Shown here piece after piece: positions 1-10,995 of a stretch of DNA of 64,000 bases. Position 1 is the stretch's first letter. Each line of letters starts with the position of its first letter. Under the pieces are notes generated by a model that was not told where the DNA came from, made no database searches, and saw only the letters and a program-made list of their open reading frames with translations. This DNA comes from Deinococcus psychrotolerans. Its GTDB lineage: Bacteria > Deinococcota > Deinococci > Deinococcales > Deinococcaceae. The position numbers and the translations under genes are program-made. The stretch covers positions 574,501 through 638,500 of the forward strand of contig NZ_CP034183.1 of the NCBI RefSeq assembly GCF_003860465.1, in the 5' to 3' direction.

Positions 1-235
1 CCTGGCTCAGCCACTGGGCCACGTCAAAAGAGTCTTGGACATCCACGACATCGATCAAGTGATGCGGGACTTGTTGTTGCTCGGCGGCGCTGGGCTTGGC
101 CGTACCGATATCCAGTCCCCGGTACACGGTGAAAGCGTCGGCAGCCACGATTTCGAGCCGGAAGGCTTGGGCCAGTTTGAGGGCGAGGGCCGTTTTTCCG
201 GCAGCAGTGGGGGCGGTGAGGATGGGAAGCAGCAA
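1..235 (-). CDS. miaA: tRNA dimethylallyltransferase, N-terminal part
   Basis: This is the N-terminal end of MiaA; the rest lies beyond the left window edge. MiaA adds the isopentenyl group from dimethylallyl diphosphate to A37 of tRNAs that read UNN codons. The visible residues contain the P-loop PTAAGKT, then DAFTVYRGLDIGTAKPS and HHLIDVVDVQDSFDVAQW, all diagnostic of the family. An in-frame TAA lies five codons before a TTG at 235, so the start must be this TTG or a nearby CTG, not an ATG. It is divergent from miaB, the enzyme that acts on its product. The family call is firm; the exact start is moderately sure. Confidence 0.9.
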   Translation of the reverse strand, partial: MLLPILTAPTAAGKTALALKLAQAFRLEIVAADAFTVYRGLDIGTAKPSAAEQQQVPHHLIDVVDVQDSFDVAQWLSQ

Positions 236-443
236 AGTGAGGGCAGTTTAGCCCACTTGCCGCCAGCACCTCTCTCAGGTAAAAAAGCGCTTCAGCACCG
301 TCGGAGGAGTGTGACGACGGACAATCTGCCCTTACACAGGAACAGAGCAGGCTTATATATATTCTTTAGCTCTCCCCTTTTGCACTCAGACTGCGCTAGT
401 ATTCCTGTTTGACCCGTGGCTCTGGAATCCATCCAGCCCGCCC

Positions 444-450
444 AGGAGGA
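444..450 (+). promoter_or_regulatory. Shine-Dalgarno of miaB
   Basis: AGGAGGA lies 3 nt before the ATG at 454 and decides the start against the open frame that begins at 409. Confidence 0.7.
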
Positions 451-453
451 TGC

Positions 454-1833
454 ATGAAAGCACACTTGATTACTTACGGCTGCCAAATGAACGAATACGA
501 CTCGCATTTGGTTCAGTCTCAACTCGTCTCGCTCGGCGCGGATATGGTGGATTCTATTGACGCCGCCGACTTTGTGCTGATCAACACCTGCGCTGTGCGC
601 GGCAAGCCGGTGGACAAAGTTCGCAGCGTGCTGGGCCAGCTCCGCAAGGAAAAAGCCCTGCGCCCGCTGGTCATCGGCATGATGGGCTGCCTCGCCCAAC
701 TCGAAGAAGGCCAGCAGATTGCCCGCAAGTTTGAAGTCGACGTGCTGCTGGGGCCGGGCAGCCTGCTCGACATCGGCAAGGCGCTGGAAAGCAACCAGCG
801 CTTTTGGGGCCTGAACTTCAAAGACGAACTGCACGACCACATCCCGCCGCCGCCGACCGGCAAGCTGCAAGCCCACCTAACCATCATGCGCGGCTGCGAC
901 CACCACTGCACCTACTGCATCGTGCCGACCACGCGGGGGCCGCAGGTCAGCCGCCACCCCGACCTGATTTTACGCGAGCTGGATAGCTTGCTCGGCGCAG
1001 GCGTCAAGGAAGTCACTTTGCTGGGCCAGAATGTCAACGCCTACGGCTTTGACGCGGGCGCAAAACTGGCGGGCTATCCCAGCTTCGCCGAACTGCTGCG
1101 GATGGTCGGCGCGAGCGGCATTCAGCGCATCAAATTCACCACCAGCCACCCGATGAACTTTACCGAAGACGTGGCGGCGGCGATGGGTGAGACGCCAGCG
1201 GTTTGCGAGTTCGTACATTTGCCGGTGCAGAGCGGCTCGGATAGAGTGCTGCGCCGGATGGCCCGCGAGTACAACCGCGAGAAGTACTTGACGCACATTG
1301 CCCAGATCAGAAAGCACATGCCGGAAGCGGTACTGGCCACCGACATTATCGTGGGCTTTCCCGGCGAAACCAAGGAAGATTTTCAGGAGACGCTGAGCTT
1401 GTATGACGAAGTGGGCTACGACTCGGCTTACATGTTCATCTACTCGCCGAGGCCCGGCACGCCGAGTTACCAGCACTTTCAGGACTTGCCACGCGAAGTC
1501 AAAACCGAGCGGTTGCAGCGCCTCATCGCCGTGCAAAAAGACTGGAGCGCCAAGAAAAACGCCCGTTTTCAGGGCAGTGTTCAAGAAGTCTTGCTGCGCG
1601 GCGACGCTTACTCGGAAGGCCACCTGGAAGGCCATACGCGGGGCAACCACCCGATCGTGGTGCCCAAAGCGCTGGGCGCGGTTGGTGCAGGGCTGTATCA
1701 AGCGCGGGTGACGGCCACCACGCCGCATATGCTCTACGGCGAACTCGTGGGCGTAGACGGTCAGACGCTGCCGATGGTGCCCAACTTCTTGCCGGAAGCG
1801 GCGGCGCTCTCCAGCCCGCTGACGATGCTGTGA
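454..1833 (+). CDS. miaB: tRNA-2-methylthio-N6-dimethylallyladenosine synthase
   Basis: MiaB is a radical-SAM methylthiotransferase that converts i6A37 to ms2i6A37 in tRNA. The 459-residue product has the usual three parts. The N-terminal UPF0004 domain has Cys10 (YGCQMNEYD), Cys46 (NTCAVR) and Cys79 (MGCLAQ) for the auxiliary cluster. The radical-SAM core has the CxxxCxxC motif at Cys148, Cys152 and Cys155. A C-terminal TRAM domain covers about the last 65 residues. The ATG at 454 is preceded by AGGAGGA at 444-450, which rules out the longer open frame upstream. The gene overlaps acyP by 4 bp and is divergent from miaA. Confidence 0.96.
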   Translation: MKAHLITYGCQMNEYDSHLVQSQLVSLGADMVDSIDAADFVLINTCAVRGKPVDKVRSVLGQLRKEKALRPLVIGMMGCLAQLEEGQQIARKFEVDVLLGPGSLLDIGKALESNQRFWGLNFKDELHDHIPPPPTGKLQAHLTIMRGCDHHCTYCIVPTTRGPQVSRHPDLILRELDSLLGAGVKEVTLLGQNVNAYGFDAGAKLAGYPSFAELLRMVGASGIQRIKFTTSHPMNFTEDVAAAMGETPAVCEFVHLPVQSGSDRVLRRMAREYNREKYLTHIAQIRKHMPEAVLATDIIVGFPGETKEDFQETLSLYDEVGYDSAYMFIYSPRPGTPSYQHFQDLPREVKTERLQRLIAVQKDWSAKKNARFQGSVQEVLLRGDAYSEGHLEGHTRGNHPIVVPKALGAVGAGLYQARVTATTPHMLYGELVGVDGQTLPMVPNFLPEAAALSSPLTML

Positions 1834-2096
1834 AGCGCCTCACCGCCCTGATTTCCGGCACCGTGCAGGGGGTGGGCTACCGCTTGTACGTGCAGCGCTA
1901 CGCCCGCGACCTCGGCTTGTCAGGCTACGCCGAGAACACCGACGATGAGCGGGTCGAAGTCGTCGCTGAGGGCCACCAAGAAGACTTGGAACGGCTGCTG
2001 CACCAGCTTAAGCGCGGCCCCAAGCACGCGGTGGTGGAAAGTGTAGACGCCCAGTGGGCCGAGAGCAGCGGCCTGAGCGGATTTCATATTTACTGA
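1830..2096 (+). CDS. acyP: Acylphosphatase
   Basis: This 88-residue protein is a small acylphosphatase that hydrolyses acyl phosphates. The signature [10 protein letters not shown], with the catalytic Arg in the phosphate-binding loop, is at about residues 9-18, and the conserved Asn is in [17 protein letters not shown]. It ends GFHIY as in many family members. The GTG start at 1830 overlaps the miaB stop (GTGA), so the two are probably co-translated. Why it is coupled to miaB is unknown; translational coupling does not prove a shared function. Confidence 0.93.
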   Translation: MKRLTALISGTVQGVGYRLYVQRYARDLGLSGYAENTDDERVEVVAEGHQEDLERLLHQLKRGPKHAVVESVDAQWAESSGLSGFHIY

Positions 2097-2104
2097 GCGT
2101 TGGC

Positions 2105-2133
2105 TTGACCCTCCGCTGCCTAGCCGCTAGACT
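2105..2133 (+). promoter_or_regulatory. Sigma-70-type promoter of the met operon
   Basis: TTGACC at 2105-2110 and TAGACT at 2128-2133 are separated by 17 bp. The predicted transcript starts near 2140, just upstream of the SAM riboswitch. A 6-bp hairpin (2140-2145 with 2153-2158) precedes the aptamer. Confidence 0.75.
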
Positions 2134-2160
2134 ACCCGAGTTCTCCAAGCGTGAGAACAC

Positions 2161-4683
<2,523 letters not shown>

Positions 4684-4685
4684 GC

Positions 4686-5210
4686 CTACCCGCGCAGCAA
4701 CTGACTGAATTCTGTGCCCTCTGAGAGCAGCGGCGGCAAGTCCGCCAAACTTCGCAACCCAAATTCCAACAAAAAGCGCTCCGTGGTGCCGTAGAGCAGC
4801 GGCTGGCCGAGCGCTTCAGAGCGGCCCACCACTTTGATAAGTTCGCGCTCCTGCAAAGTGACGACCGTGCCGGCGCTGCCGCCGCGCATCGCTTCGATTT
4901 CGGCCCGCATCACCGGCTGACGGTAAGCGATGATGGCCAGCACTTCGAGCGCCGCGCCTGACAGACTCGGCAACGGCGGCGGAGCGAGCAGGGGCGCAAG
5001 TTGCTGGGCCAGTTCGGACGGCACCACCAAGCGGTAGCCGCCCGCCACGGCTTCGACTTGAAAGCCCAAGTCCGCCTGCTGAACTTCGCCGATGAAGCTT
5101 TGCAGCGCCGCCGCAACCTGAGTCTCAGGAAGTTCAAACAGCTTGGCGAGTTCGGCAGCCCTGACCGGACGGCCAGCCGCCAGCAGCGCCGCGCCGATCA
5201 AAGCTCTCAC
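4686..5210 (-). CDS. scpB: Segregation and condensation protein B
   Basis: ScpB is the winged-helix (kite) subunit of the SMC-ScpAB chromosome-condensing complex. The 174-residue protein has the family pattern: ALLAAGRPVRAAELA at the N-terminus, GGYRLVV in the middle, and the diagnostic EVLAIIAYRQPVMRAEIEAMRG at about residues 89-110, followed by ELIKVVGR and YGTTERFLLEFGLRSLADLPPL. The GTG start at 5210 overlaps the tsaC stop by 4 bp. scpA is not in the window. The usual partner gene being absent is a difference from many genomes that have scpAB together. Confidence 0.93.
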   Translation of the reverse strand: MRALIGAALLAAGRPVRAAELAKLFELPETQVAAALQSFIGEVQQADLGFQVEAVAGGYRLVVPSELAQQLAPLLAPPPLPSLSGAALEVLAIIAYRQPVMRAEIEAMRGGSAGTVVTLQERELIKVVGRSEALGQPLLYGTTERFLLEFGLRSLADLPPLLSEGTEFSQLLRG

Positions 5211-5833
5211 CGCTTCGCCGAGAGCTGGGCGGTGAACGTGTGAATGACGCTGGCCGGAACAGCTCCCTCACGCAGAATTTGTCCGGTTTGACAGTCCACG
5301 ACGGTGCTGGGCAGTCCGCCAGGCTCAGTTTCGCCGCTCAGTAGCACGCTGGCCAACCCGTAACGCTGCGCCTCAGCCCATGTCAGAGCGCTCAGCTGAC
5401 CCGCTGGATTGAAGCTGGTGGTCGCCAGCAGGCCTCCCCAACGCCGGAGGAGTTCTTGCGTCAGAGCGTGGCGCGGCACGCGCAGACCCACTTTGCCTTC
5501 GAAAATTAGCCAAGGCGGGCAAGCGGAGGAGGCTTGGGCCACCAAGGTGAGCGGGCCGGGGAGCAGCGTAAGGAGCGCTTCAAAGAGAGGCTGCCCTGAC
5601 TCAGCGAGGCGGCGGGCCTGCTCGGTGTCGGCGCAGCACACTTGCAAGGCTTTGCCTTCCGGACGGCCTTTGAGACGCGACAAGGCTTGGACAGCACCGG
5701 GGGAACGGGCATCTGCACCCAGCCCCCAAACGGTTTCGGTAGGAAAGCCGATGACTTGGCCGCTTGCCAAAGCTGCTAAAGCTTGCGGCCACGGCTGTAT
5801 TAAGTCGGATTTGGGGGAAGGATTGGGCGGCAT
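5207..5833 (-). CDS. tsaC: Threonylcarbamoyl-AMP synthase (Sua5/YrdC family)
   Basis: This 208-residue Sua5/YciO/YrdC-domain protein makes threonylcarbamoyl-AMP, the first step of t6A37 modification of tRNA. It has GFPTETVWGLGADA at about residues 29-42, where Tyr of the common ETVYGLG is Trp. KGRPEGKALQVCC supplies the conserved KxR, and PGPLTLVA and GLRVPRHAL follow. It lacks the extra C-terminal Sua5 domain, so it is the short TsaC type. The ATG at 5833 has GGAG about 10 nt upstream. It is translationally coupled to scpB. A YciO-like role cannot be excluded. Confidence 0.88.
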   Translation of the reverse strand: MPPNPSPKSDLIQPWPQALAALASGQVIGFPTETVWGLGADARSPGAVQALSRLKGRPEGKALQVCCADTEQARRLAESGQPLFEALLTLLPGPLTLVAQASSACPPWLIFEGKVGLRVPRHALTQELLRRWGGLLATTSFNPAGQLSALTWAEAQRYGLASVLLSGETEPGGLPSTVVDCQTGQILREGAVPASVIHTFTAQLSAKR

Positions 5834-5901
5834 GAATAAAGTTCTCCAGTTTGAGTCGGGTCTTGCGGGCGGCTGTAAGTCCAGCGCAAGACTTCACCGA
5901 C

Positions 5902-5907
5902 TATACT
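5902..5907 (+). promoter_or_regulatory. -10 element of pilC, leaderless
   Basis: TATACT ends 6 nt before the ATG at 5914 and there is no Shine-Dalgarno. Transcription from this element would start at or next to the A of the start codon. Confidence 0.65.
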
Positions 5908-5913
5908 CACTGC

Positions 5914-7143
5914 ATGCCGGTCTTTGAATACCGCGTGCGTGATCGCAGCGGCAAGATTCTCAAATCCCAAACTGAAGCGGACACCATTGCTCAGGTGCGC
6001 GACTCGTTGCGTGCCAAGGGTCTCCTGATCGTCGACATCAAATCACCCAAAGGCGGGATGCAGACTGATCTTAACGACCTCAAGATCCCCTTCCTGAGTG
6101 ACCGCCCACCAGGCCTCAAGCCGATTGCTATTTTCTCCAAGCAGCTCGCCACCCTGATTAATGCCGGGGTACCCTTAGTGCAGTCGCTCACTATTTTACA
6201 GCGTCAAATCGAACATAAGGGGCTGCAAAACGTCGTCCGCAAAGTCCGCAATGACGTCGAAGCAGGCACGCCGCTGTCTGAAGCGATTGCCAAGTTTCCC
6301 AAAGTTTTCAATCGCCTCTACATCAATTTGGTGCGTGCAGGCGAAACCAGCGGCACGCTCGACAGCGTATTGGAGAGAATCGCTGAATTTCAAGAGAAAG
6401 ATTTGGCAACTCGCGGGAAGATCAAGAGTGCCATGACCTATCCAGTAATTGTTTTAGTTTTTGCTCTCTTAATTACTTATTTTCTGCTCACTACCATTGT
6501 TCCGCAGTTCGGGGGAATGTTGACACAGCTTGGCGCAGAATTGCCTCTACTCACTCGGGTCTTGATGGCGATGTCTGACTTCTTGAAGACGAAGACCATT
6601 GTGATCGTTCTGATTGTTGCGGCCCTCGTTTTTGCCTACCGCTATTATTACTCCACCAAAAAAGGTCGGCGTGTCGTCGATGATTTCAAATTAAAAATTC
6701 CTGTTTTCGGCACTTTGATACAGCGAAGCGCCATAGCGAGCTTCGCCCGTACCTTCGGCCTACTGATCAACAGCGGCGTCAATATCATTGAAAGTTTGGA
6801 AATCACCAAAGGTACGGCTAATAACGCCATTGTCGAAGACACCATCGAAAATGCCAAAAACGTGGTGATGGTCGGCGAACAGATGAGTGGCAGCCTAGCA
6901 GCCAGTCCAGTGTTTCCGCCGATGGTGGTGAGCATGGTGGCGATTGGCGAAGAAACCGGCGCCCTCGACACTATGCTTGCTAAAGTCGCCGACTTTTATG
7001 ACCGCGAAGTGGAAGAAGCTATTGAAGGTCTCACTGCAGCCATTGAGCCGATTATGATTGTCTTTCTCGGGGCCATCGTTGGGTTAATCGTGGCCGGGAT
7101 GTTCCTGCCAATGTTCAGCATTATCAGCGCACTGAGTAAGTAA
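5914..7143 (+). CDS. pilC: Type IV pilus / type II secretion inner-membrane platform protein PilC
   Basis: The 409-residue protein is a PilC/GspF platform protein that organises pilus assembly in the inner membrane. It starts PVFEYRVRDRSGKILK, as is typical for the family, and holds two T2SSF domains: about 70-190, with LATLINAGVPLVQSL, and about 270-395, with FARTFGLLINSGVNI. Membrane spans are near 190-212, 232-250 and 378-402. In type IV pili and competence this protein works with PilB/PilT ATPases, but none are nearby, so it is an orphan copy here. The ATG at 5914 sits directly behind a -10 element, so the mRNA is probably leaderless. Confidence 0.94.
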   Translation: MPVFEYRVRDRSGKILKSQTEADTIAQVRDSLRAKGLLIVDIKSPKGGMQTDLNDLKIPFLSDRPPGLKPIAIFSKQLATLINAGVPLVQSLTILQRQIEHKGLQNVVRKVRNDVEAGTPLSEAIAKFPKVFNRLYINLVRAGETSGTLDSVLERIAEFQEKDLATRGKIKSAMTYPVIVLVFALLITYFLLTTIVPQFGGMLTQLGAELPLLTRVLMAMSDFLKTKTIVIVLIVAALVFAYRYYYSTKKGRRVVDDFKLKIPVFGTLIQRSAIASFARTFGLLINSGVNIIESLEITKGTANNAIVEDTIENAKNVVMVGEQMSGSLAASPVFPPMVVSMVAIGEETGALDTMLAKVADFYDREVEEAIEGLTAAIEPIMIVFLGAIVGLIVAGMFLPMFSIISALSK

Positions 7144-7157
7144 GGGAGAACTATAAA

Positions 7158-7192
7158 CGTTGGTCGAATCTGTTTTAGAGATTCGACCAACG
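7158..7192. terminator. Perfect 14-bp hairpin between convergent pilC and ispH
   Basis: CGTTGGTCGAATCT at 7158-7171 is perfectly complementary to 7179-7192 with a 7-nt loop. It lies 14 bp after the pilC stop and 1 bp after the ispH stop. No strong T tract follows on either strand, so it may serve as a bidirectional terminator or mRNA 3'-end stabiliser. Confidence 0.7.
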
Positions 7193-7193
7193 C

Positions 7194-8210
7194 TTATACC
7201 TTCAGCGCCGTTTGCTTGCTGATTTCTCCCAGTGGCCCTACCTTCTTGGGTTCGCGGAAGGTGATGTTTTCCCACTCGCCTTGTTCAGTCACTTGCAGTG
7301 CGGGATTGAGAACTCGGAAGTACTCCACCACAGCCTGCACCAAGTCGTCGGGCGTGCTGGCGGCGCTGCTGATGCCCACCGAACGCACGCCACTCAACTC
7401 CAGGTCCCGCACATCGTCAGCCGTCTCCAAGCGGTACGTGCGCGGGCACAGCTCCGCCGCCAACTCCAAGAGGCGCATTCCGTTGCTGCTGTGGGTGCTG
7501 GTCAATACCAAAAAGGCGTCTACTTTCGGGGCAATCCGCTTGATCTCGTCTTGGCGGTTTTTGGTGGCATAGCATAAATCCTCGCTGGGCGGAATGAGGA
7601 GCGCTGGAAAACGGGCCTTGAGAATGTCCACCGTGCGGCGGGTGTCGTCTACGCTGAGGGTCGTTTGGGTCAGCACCACCAGCTTTTCAGGGTCAGGCAC
7701 CTCAACGGTGTGAGGATCGCTGAGACCCTCGCCGGTCTTGCCCAGAACGCCGACGATGATGGTTTGCTGCGGCGCTTCGCCCAACGTGCCGATGACTTCT
7801 TGGTGGCGGGCACTGTCGCCGATCAAGAGGATGGTGTAGCCCTCGCGGGCATATTTTTTGGCTTCGGTATGCACTTTGGTGACCAGCGGACAGGTGGCGT
7901 CAATGGTCGAGAGACCCAGCTCGCGGGCACGCTGCCGGACTTGCGGCGAGACGCCGTGTGCCGAAAACACCAACGTTTCGCTGCCTGCTGGCAACATCTC
8001 TAAGCTGTCCAGCTCTTCTACAAAGTGAACGCCGTGGCCCTCTTCGAGCCGCGAGACGACGGTGTGGTTATGGACGATGCTGTGGTAAACCGTCAGCGGC
8101 TTGGTTTCGGTTCGGGCGGCCTTTTCGACGGCTCCGATGGCCATCACCACGCCCGCGCAAAAGCCTCGGGGTTTGGCAAGAATAAGCTGTTCAACGCAGG
8201 ATTGATGCAT
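7194..8210 (-). CDS. ispH: 4-hydroxy-3-methylbut-2-enyl diphosphate reductase
   Basis: IspH (LytB) is the last enzyme of the MEP pathway. It reduces HMBPP to IPP and DMAPP with an iron-sulfur cluster. The 338-residue protein has the three cluster cysteines in [10 protein letters not shown] (Cys18), [12 protein letters not shown] (about Cys108) and [11 protein letters not shown] (about Cys207). It also has the substrate-binding HSIVHN, SAHG and SSNGMRL motifs. The product DMAPP is the prenyl donor for MiaA. A TAAACT at 8220-8225 ends 9 nt before the ATG, so the leader would be only a few nucleotides. It is co-directional with deoB and the hypothetical gene upstream. Confidence 0.95.
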   Translation of the reverse strand: MHQSCVEQLILAKPRGFCAGVVMAIGAVEKAARTETKPLTVYHSIVHNHTVVSRLEEGHGVHFVEELDSLEMLPAGSETLVFSAHGVSPQVRQRARELGLSTIDATCPLVTKVHTEAKKYAREGYTILLIGDSARHQEVIGTLGEAPQQTIIVGVLGKTGEGLSDPHTVEVPDPEKLVVLTQTTLSVDDTRRTVDILKARFPALLIPPSEDLCYATKNRQDEIKRIAPKVDAFLVLTSTHSSNGMRLLELAAELCPRTYRLETADDVRDLELSGVRSVGISSAASTPDDLVQAVVEYFRVLNPALQVTEQGEWENITFREPKKVGPLGEISKQTALKV

Positions 8211-8219
8211 CAGGCGCTT

Positions 8220-8225
8220 AGTTTA
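8220..8225 (-). promoter_or_regulatory. -10 element of ispH
   Basis: TAAACT on the minus strand ends 9 nt before the ispH ATG at 8210. The transcript would have a 5' leader of about 2-3 nt at most, and no ribosome-binding site is seen. Confidence 0.5.
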
Positions 8226-8271
8226 ACGTCTGTGTCTGACGGGGAGGGTAGCGCGGCTTCCTTAAGTCCGG

Positions 8272-8949
8272 TCAACTCCGACGCCGCCTCGGCTTGTCGC
8301 TTTTCTCGCTCCTCCCCTCTTCTTTACGGCGTGCCTCGACCACCAAACTGGCGTCCACGCTCCCGAAATCGGTGGGCTGCACCAAGCGCAGGAGGCGGTG
8401 CGGGGCGGCCAACTCGCTCGCCACGTACGCGCCGCCGGGGCGCAGATAATAGGTGCGGGCGGCCTGACCCGCCACCTCCGTCACCGGCAGCGGCTGGATA
8501 TGCACCGCGCCGCCGGTCAGGGCTGCCCGCCAAAGGTGCTCGGGCGCGTCAGGACTCCGCAGAGCCATCACCAGACTGACCGGATCGTAATGGGCGGTGA
8601 GCAGCGGCGCGGTGGCTTCCTCACGGTTTTGGCGCAGGGTGATCAGCGCCGCCTCCGCGTCAAAAAACGTCTCGAAATGCGGTTTGTTGCGCCCGTCGCT
8701 CTCGCTGTAGCTCAAACTGGAAAAGTCCGGCCAGTAGCGAGACACCTGCACCTTTCGGATGACCGGCAACACCCCACCGAAATCGGTTTGTACCCGCGTT
8801 TGGTAGCCGAGGCCCTGAGCGCCGAACTTCTCCAGCTGAGTTTGCCAGATTTGCTCTCCAGCAAAGCGCCCACCCAAAGTGAGTGTCAAGCGCAGCGACT
8901 CGCTGCCCAGCCAGCGGGGACGCTCAGCGAGGGGCGCGGCCTGAATCAC
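8272..8949 (-). CDS. Hypothetical protein coupled to deoB
   Basis: I do not recognise this protein of about 225 residues. It is mostly soluble, with alternating beta-like segments, a central [14 protein letters not shown] and a highly basic tail ending RRRRS. The pattern of a dimeric outer-face beta-sheet and the [13 protein letters not shown] segment faintly recall DUF3108 proteins, but this is weak. No signal peptide is evident from the start chosen here. The GTG at 8949 overlaps the deoB stop (GTGA), the usual coupling seen in this window; a longer open frame up to 8988 exists but would overlap deoB by over 40 bp. Its role beside a nucleoside-salvage gene is unknown. Confidence 0.75.
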   Translation of the reverse strand: MIQAAPLAERPRWLGSESLRLTLTLGGRFAGEQIWQTQLEKFGAQGLGYQTRVQTDFGGVLPVIRKVQVSRYWPDFSSLSYSESDGRNKPHFETFFDAEAALITLRQNREEATAPLLTAHYDPVSLVMALRSPDAPEHLWRAALTGGAVHIQPLPVTEVAGQAARTYYLRPGGAYVASELAAPHRLLRLVQPTDFGSVDASLVVEARRKEEGRSEKSDKPRRRRS

Positions 8950-10109
8950 TGAATCAGGTTCCAGAAGCTCTCGCCGGGGCCGTCCCACTTGACGTTCAGG
9001 GCCTCGGCCACCGTCGCGCCGATGTCGGCAAAGGTTTGGCGGTCACCCAGATGCACCCCAGCGCCTTTGCCCGTTGGGCGGTAGGCCAGCAGCAAGCCGT
9101 GTTCGCGGGTGTGGTCGGTGCCGGGCCAGGTCGGGTCGTTGCCGTGATCGGAAATCAGCAGCAAGCAGCCGTCTGCGGGCACCTCGGCCAAGAGTTGCGG
9201 CAGGGCGTCATCAAAGGCCCCCAACGCCTGTGCGTAGCCGTGCGGGTCGCGGCGGTGGCCGTATTTGCTGTCGAAGTCCACCAAGTTGGTGAAGACCAAG
9301 CCGTCAAAATCTTGGTGCATCCGGGCCACCGTTTTGCGAATGCCGTCGGCGTTGTCGTCGGTGTGGTGCTCTTCGGTAAAACCCTGATGGTCGTAGATGT
9401 CGGGAATTTTACCGATGCCGATCACGTCTTTTCCGGCGTCCTTGAGAGCGTCCAGCACTGTGCGCGGCGGGGTCAGCGAGAAGTCGCGGCGCAGTTCACC
9501 GGCCCGCTCGAAAGGATATTCGCCCCGGAAGGGACGGGCGATCACGCGGGCCACGGCGTATTCGCCCTGCAAAATCTCGCGGGCGGCCTGACACCAAGCA
9601 TAAAGGGTTTCAATCGGCACTTTGTCGAGGTGGGCGGCAATTTGAAACACGCTGTCACCAGAGGTGTAAACAATCGGGTCGCCGGTTTTGAGGTGCTCAG
9701 GGCCGTAATCTTTGATGACTTCGGTGCCGCTGTAAGGCTTGTTGCACAGGTAGCCGGTGCCGGTGGCTGCCGTGAACTGGTTCATTACGGCGCTGGGAAA
9801 GCCGTTTGGAAAGATTTGGAAAGCGTGTTCGAGCTGCACACCCATAAATTCCCAGTGGCCGGTGGAGGTATCTTTGCCGGGGCTGACTTCCTTAAGGCGG
9901 CCAAAGCTGCCGCTGGCCTGCGCTGGAGCGGGGGTGGCGAGTTCAAGGGTGGGAACTTGGCCCAAACCCAGCGCGGCGAGGTTGGGCAGCTCTACGCCGC
10001 TGGCCTTGAGGGTGTGGTTGAGGGTGTGCGATCCCACGTCGCCAAACGCCTGCGCGTCGGGCAGCTCGCCCGCGCCCACCGAGTCCAGCACGATGATGGT
10101 GAATTTCAT
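8946..10109 (-). CDS. deoB: Phosphopentomutase
   Basis: DeoB interconverts ribose-1-P and ribose-5-P (and the deoxy forms) in nucleoside salvage. The 387-residue protein is an alkaline-phosphatase-superfamily metalloenzyme with a DeoB cap domain. It has the metal ligand Asp in [14 protein letters not shown] at about residues 6-19, the conserved [10 protein letters not shown] near 93, where Thr is the phospho-acceptor, [11 protein letters not shown], and [20 protein letters not shown] near the C-terminus. No other nucleoside-salvage gene (deoA, deoC, deoD) is adjacent. The ATG at 10109 sits 6 nt after a TAAACT. Confidence 0.95.
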   Translation of the reverse strand: MKFTIIVLDSVGAGELPDAQAFGDVGSHTLNHTLKASGVELPNLAALGLGQVPTLELATPAPAQASGSFGRLKEVSPGKDTSTGHWEFMGVQLEHAFQIFPNGFPSAVMNQFTAATGTGYLCNKPYSGTEVIKDYGPEHLKTGDPIVYTSGDSVFQIAAHLDKVPIETLYAWCQAAREILQGEYAVARVIARPFRGEYPFERAGELRRDFSLTPPRTVLDALKDAGKDVIGIGKIPDIYDHQGFTEEHHTDDNADGIRKTVARMHQDFDGLVFTNLVDFDSKYGHRRDPHGYAQALGAFDDALPQLLAEVPADGCLLLISDHGNDPTWPGTDHTREHGLLLAYRPTGKGAGVHLGDRQTFADIGATVAEALNVKWDGPGESFWNLIQ

Positions 10110-10115
10110 ACAGAC

Positions 10116-10121
10116 AGTTTA
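10116..10121 (-). promoter_or_regulatory. -10 element of deoB, leaderless
   Basis: TAAACT on the minus strand ends 6 nt before the deoB ATG at 10109. The divergent lptB element lies only about 70 bp away. Confidence 0.6.
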
Positions 10122-10192
10122 GAGCATTGTCCGGGGCGCAAAAGGCCACAGCGCTTGGTGAACGCGCTCACCGCCCTCAATTTTGGCCGTGC

Positions 10193-10198
10193 TAGGCT
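10193..10198 (+). promoter_or_regulatory. -10 element of lptB, leaderless
   Basis: TAGGCT ends 7 nt before the GTG at 10206. This supports the GTG over the long open frame that continues upstream on the antisense of deoB. Confidence 0.5.
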
Positions 10199-10205
10199 GT
10201 GCCGC

Positions 10206-10979
10206 GTGACCGCTGCCGCTCCCCAAGTTGACCTTCACTTTCCCGCCAACGGACAAACCGATTTCGAGGCGAGAGGCCTCAGCAAAACTTACGGCCGCCG
10301 CCAGGTCGTGCGCGGTGTGGATTTGCGCGTCACGCGCGGTGAAATCGTGGCGCTGTTCGGCCCCAACGGCGCGGGCAAAACCACTACTTTTTATATGATG
10401 GTCGGCTTCGTGCGCCCCGGCGGAGGCCGTATCACCTTGTCGGGTCAAGACGTTACGCGGCTGCCGATGCACCAACGCGCCCGGCGCGGGATCGGCTACT
10501 TGCCGCAGGAACCCAGCGCTTTTCGCAAGATGAGCGCCCGCGATAATTTGCTGGCGATTTTGGAATATCAAAACCTCAGCAAAGCGGAGCAAGAAAAGCG
10601 GGCCGACAGTTTGCTGGAAGAGTTTGGCCTGACCCACTTGGCGTCTTCGCAGGCGTATCAGTTGTCAGGCGGGGAGCGCCGGCGCTTGGAGCTGGCCCGC
10701 GCCCTGACCACCGATCCCGATTTTTTACTGCTGGACGAGCCGTTTACTGGCGTCGATCCCAAAAGCATCCGTGAAATTCAGCGCTTGATCCGTGAGTTGC
10801 GTGATCGGCGCGGCATCGGGGTGTTTATCACCGACCACAACGTCCGCGAAACCATTGCGCTGTGTGACCGGGTGTATTTGATGTATGACGGCGAAGTCAA
10901 ATTTGAAGGCACACCCGCTGCCTTTGCCCAAGATATCGACGCCCGTAACCACTACCTCGGCGACGACTTCGAGCTGTAA
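10206..10979 (+). CDS. lptB: LptB-like ABC transporter ATPase
   Basis: The 257-residue protein is an ABC ATPase of the LptB/LivG-like type. It has Walker [10 protein letters not shown] at 52-60, the Q-loop in [18 protein letters not shown], the signature [17 protein letters not shown], Walker [14 protein letters not shown] and the switch His in [22 protein letters not shown] and the [10 protein letters not shown] end match LptB strongly. In Gram-negatives LptB powers lipopolysaccharide extraction together with LptF/LptG. Deinococcus is not known to make LPS and no LptFG is in the window, so the substrate is open. It is followed 16 bp later by a DUF3084 gene. Confidence 0.9.
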   Translation: MTAAAPQVDLHFPANGQTDFEARGLSKTYGRRQVVRGVDLRVTRGEIVALFGPNGAGKTTTFYMMVGFVRPGGGRITLSGQDVTRLPMHQRARRGIGYLPQEPSAFRKMSARDNLLAILEYQNLSKAEQEKRADSLLEEFGLTHLASSQAYQLSGGERRRLELARALTTDPDFLLLDEPFTGVDPKSIREIQRLIRELRDRRGIGVFITDHNVRETIALCDRVYLMYDGEVKFEGTPAAFAQDIDARNHYLGDDFEL

Positions 10980-10995
10980 GGACTAAGGAAAAAGC

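Noticed and set aside
380..402. TTGCAC...TAGTAT as promoter of miaB
   Set aside because: The spacing between the hexamers is only 11 bp, too short for sigma-70; no better pair was found.
8883..10205. Long plus-strand open frame upstream of and fused to lptB
   Set aside because: It is antisense to deoB, has no recognisable domain before residue 440 and the lptB -10 element and GTG start lie at its end.
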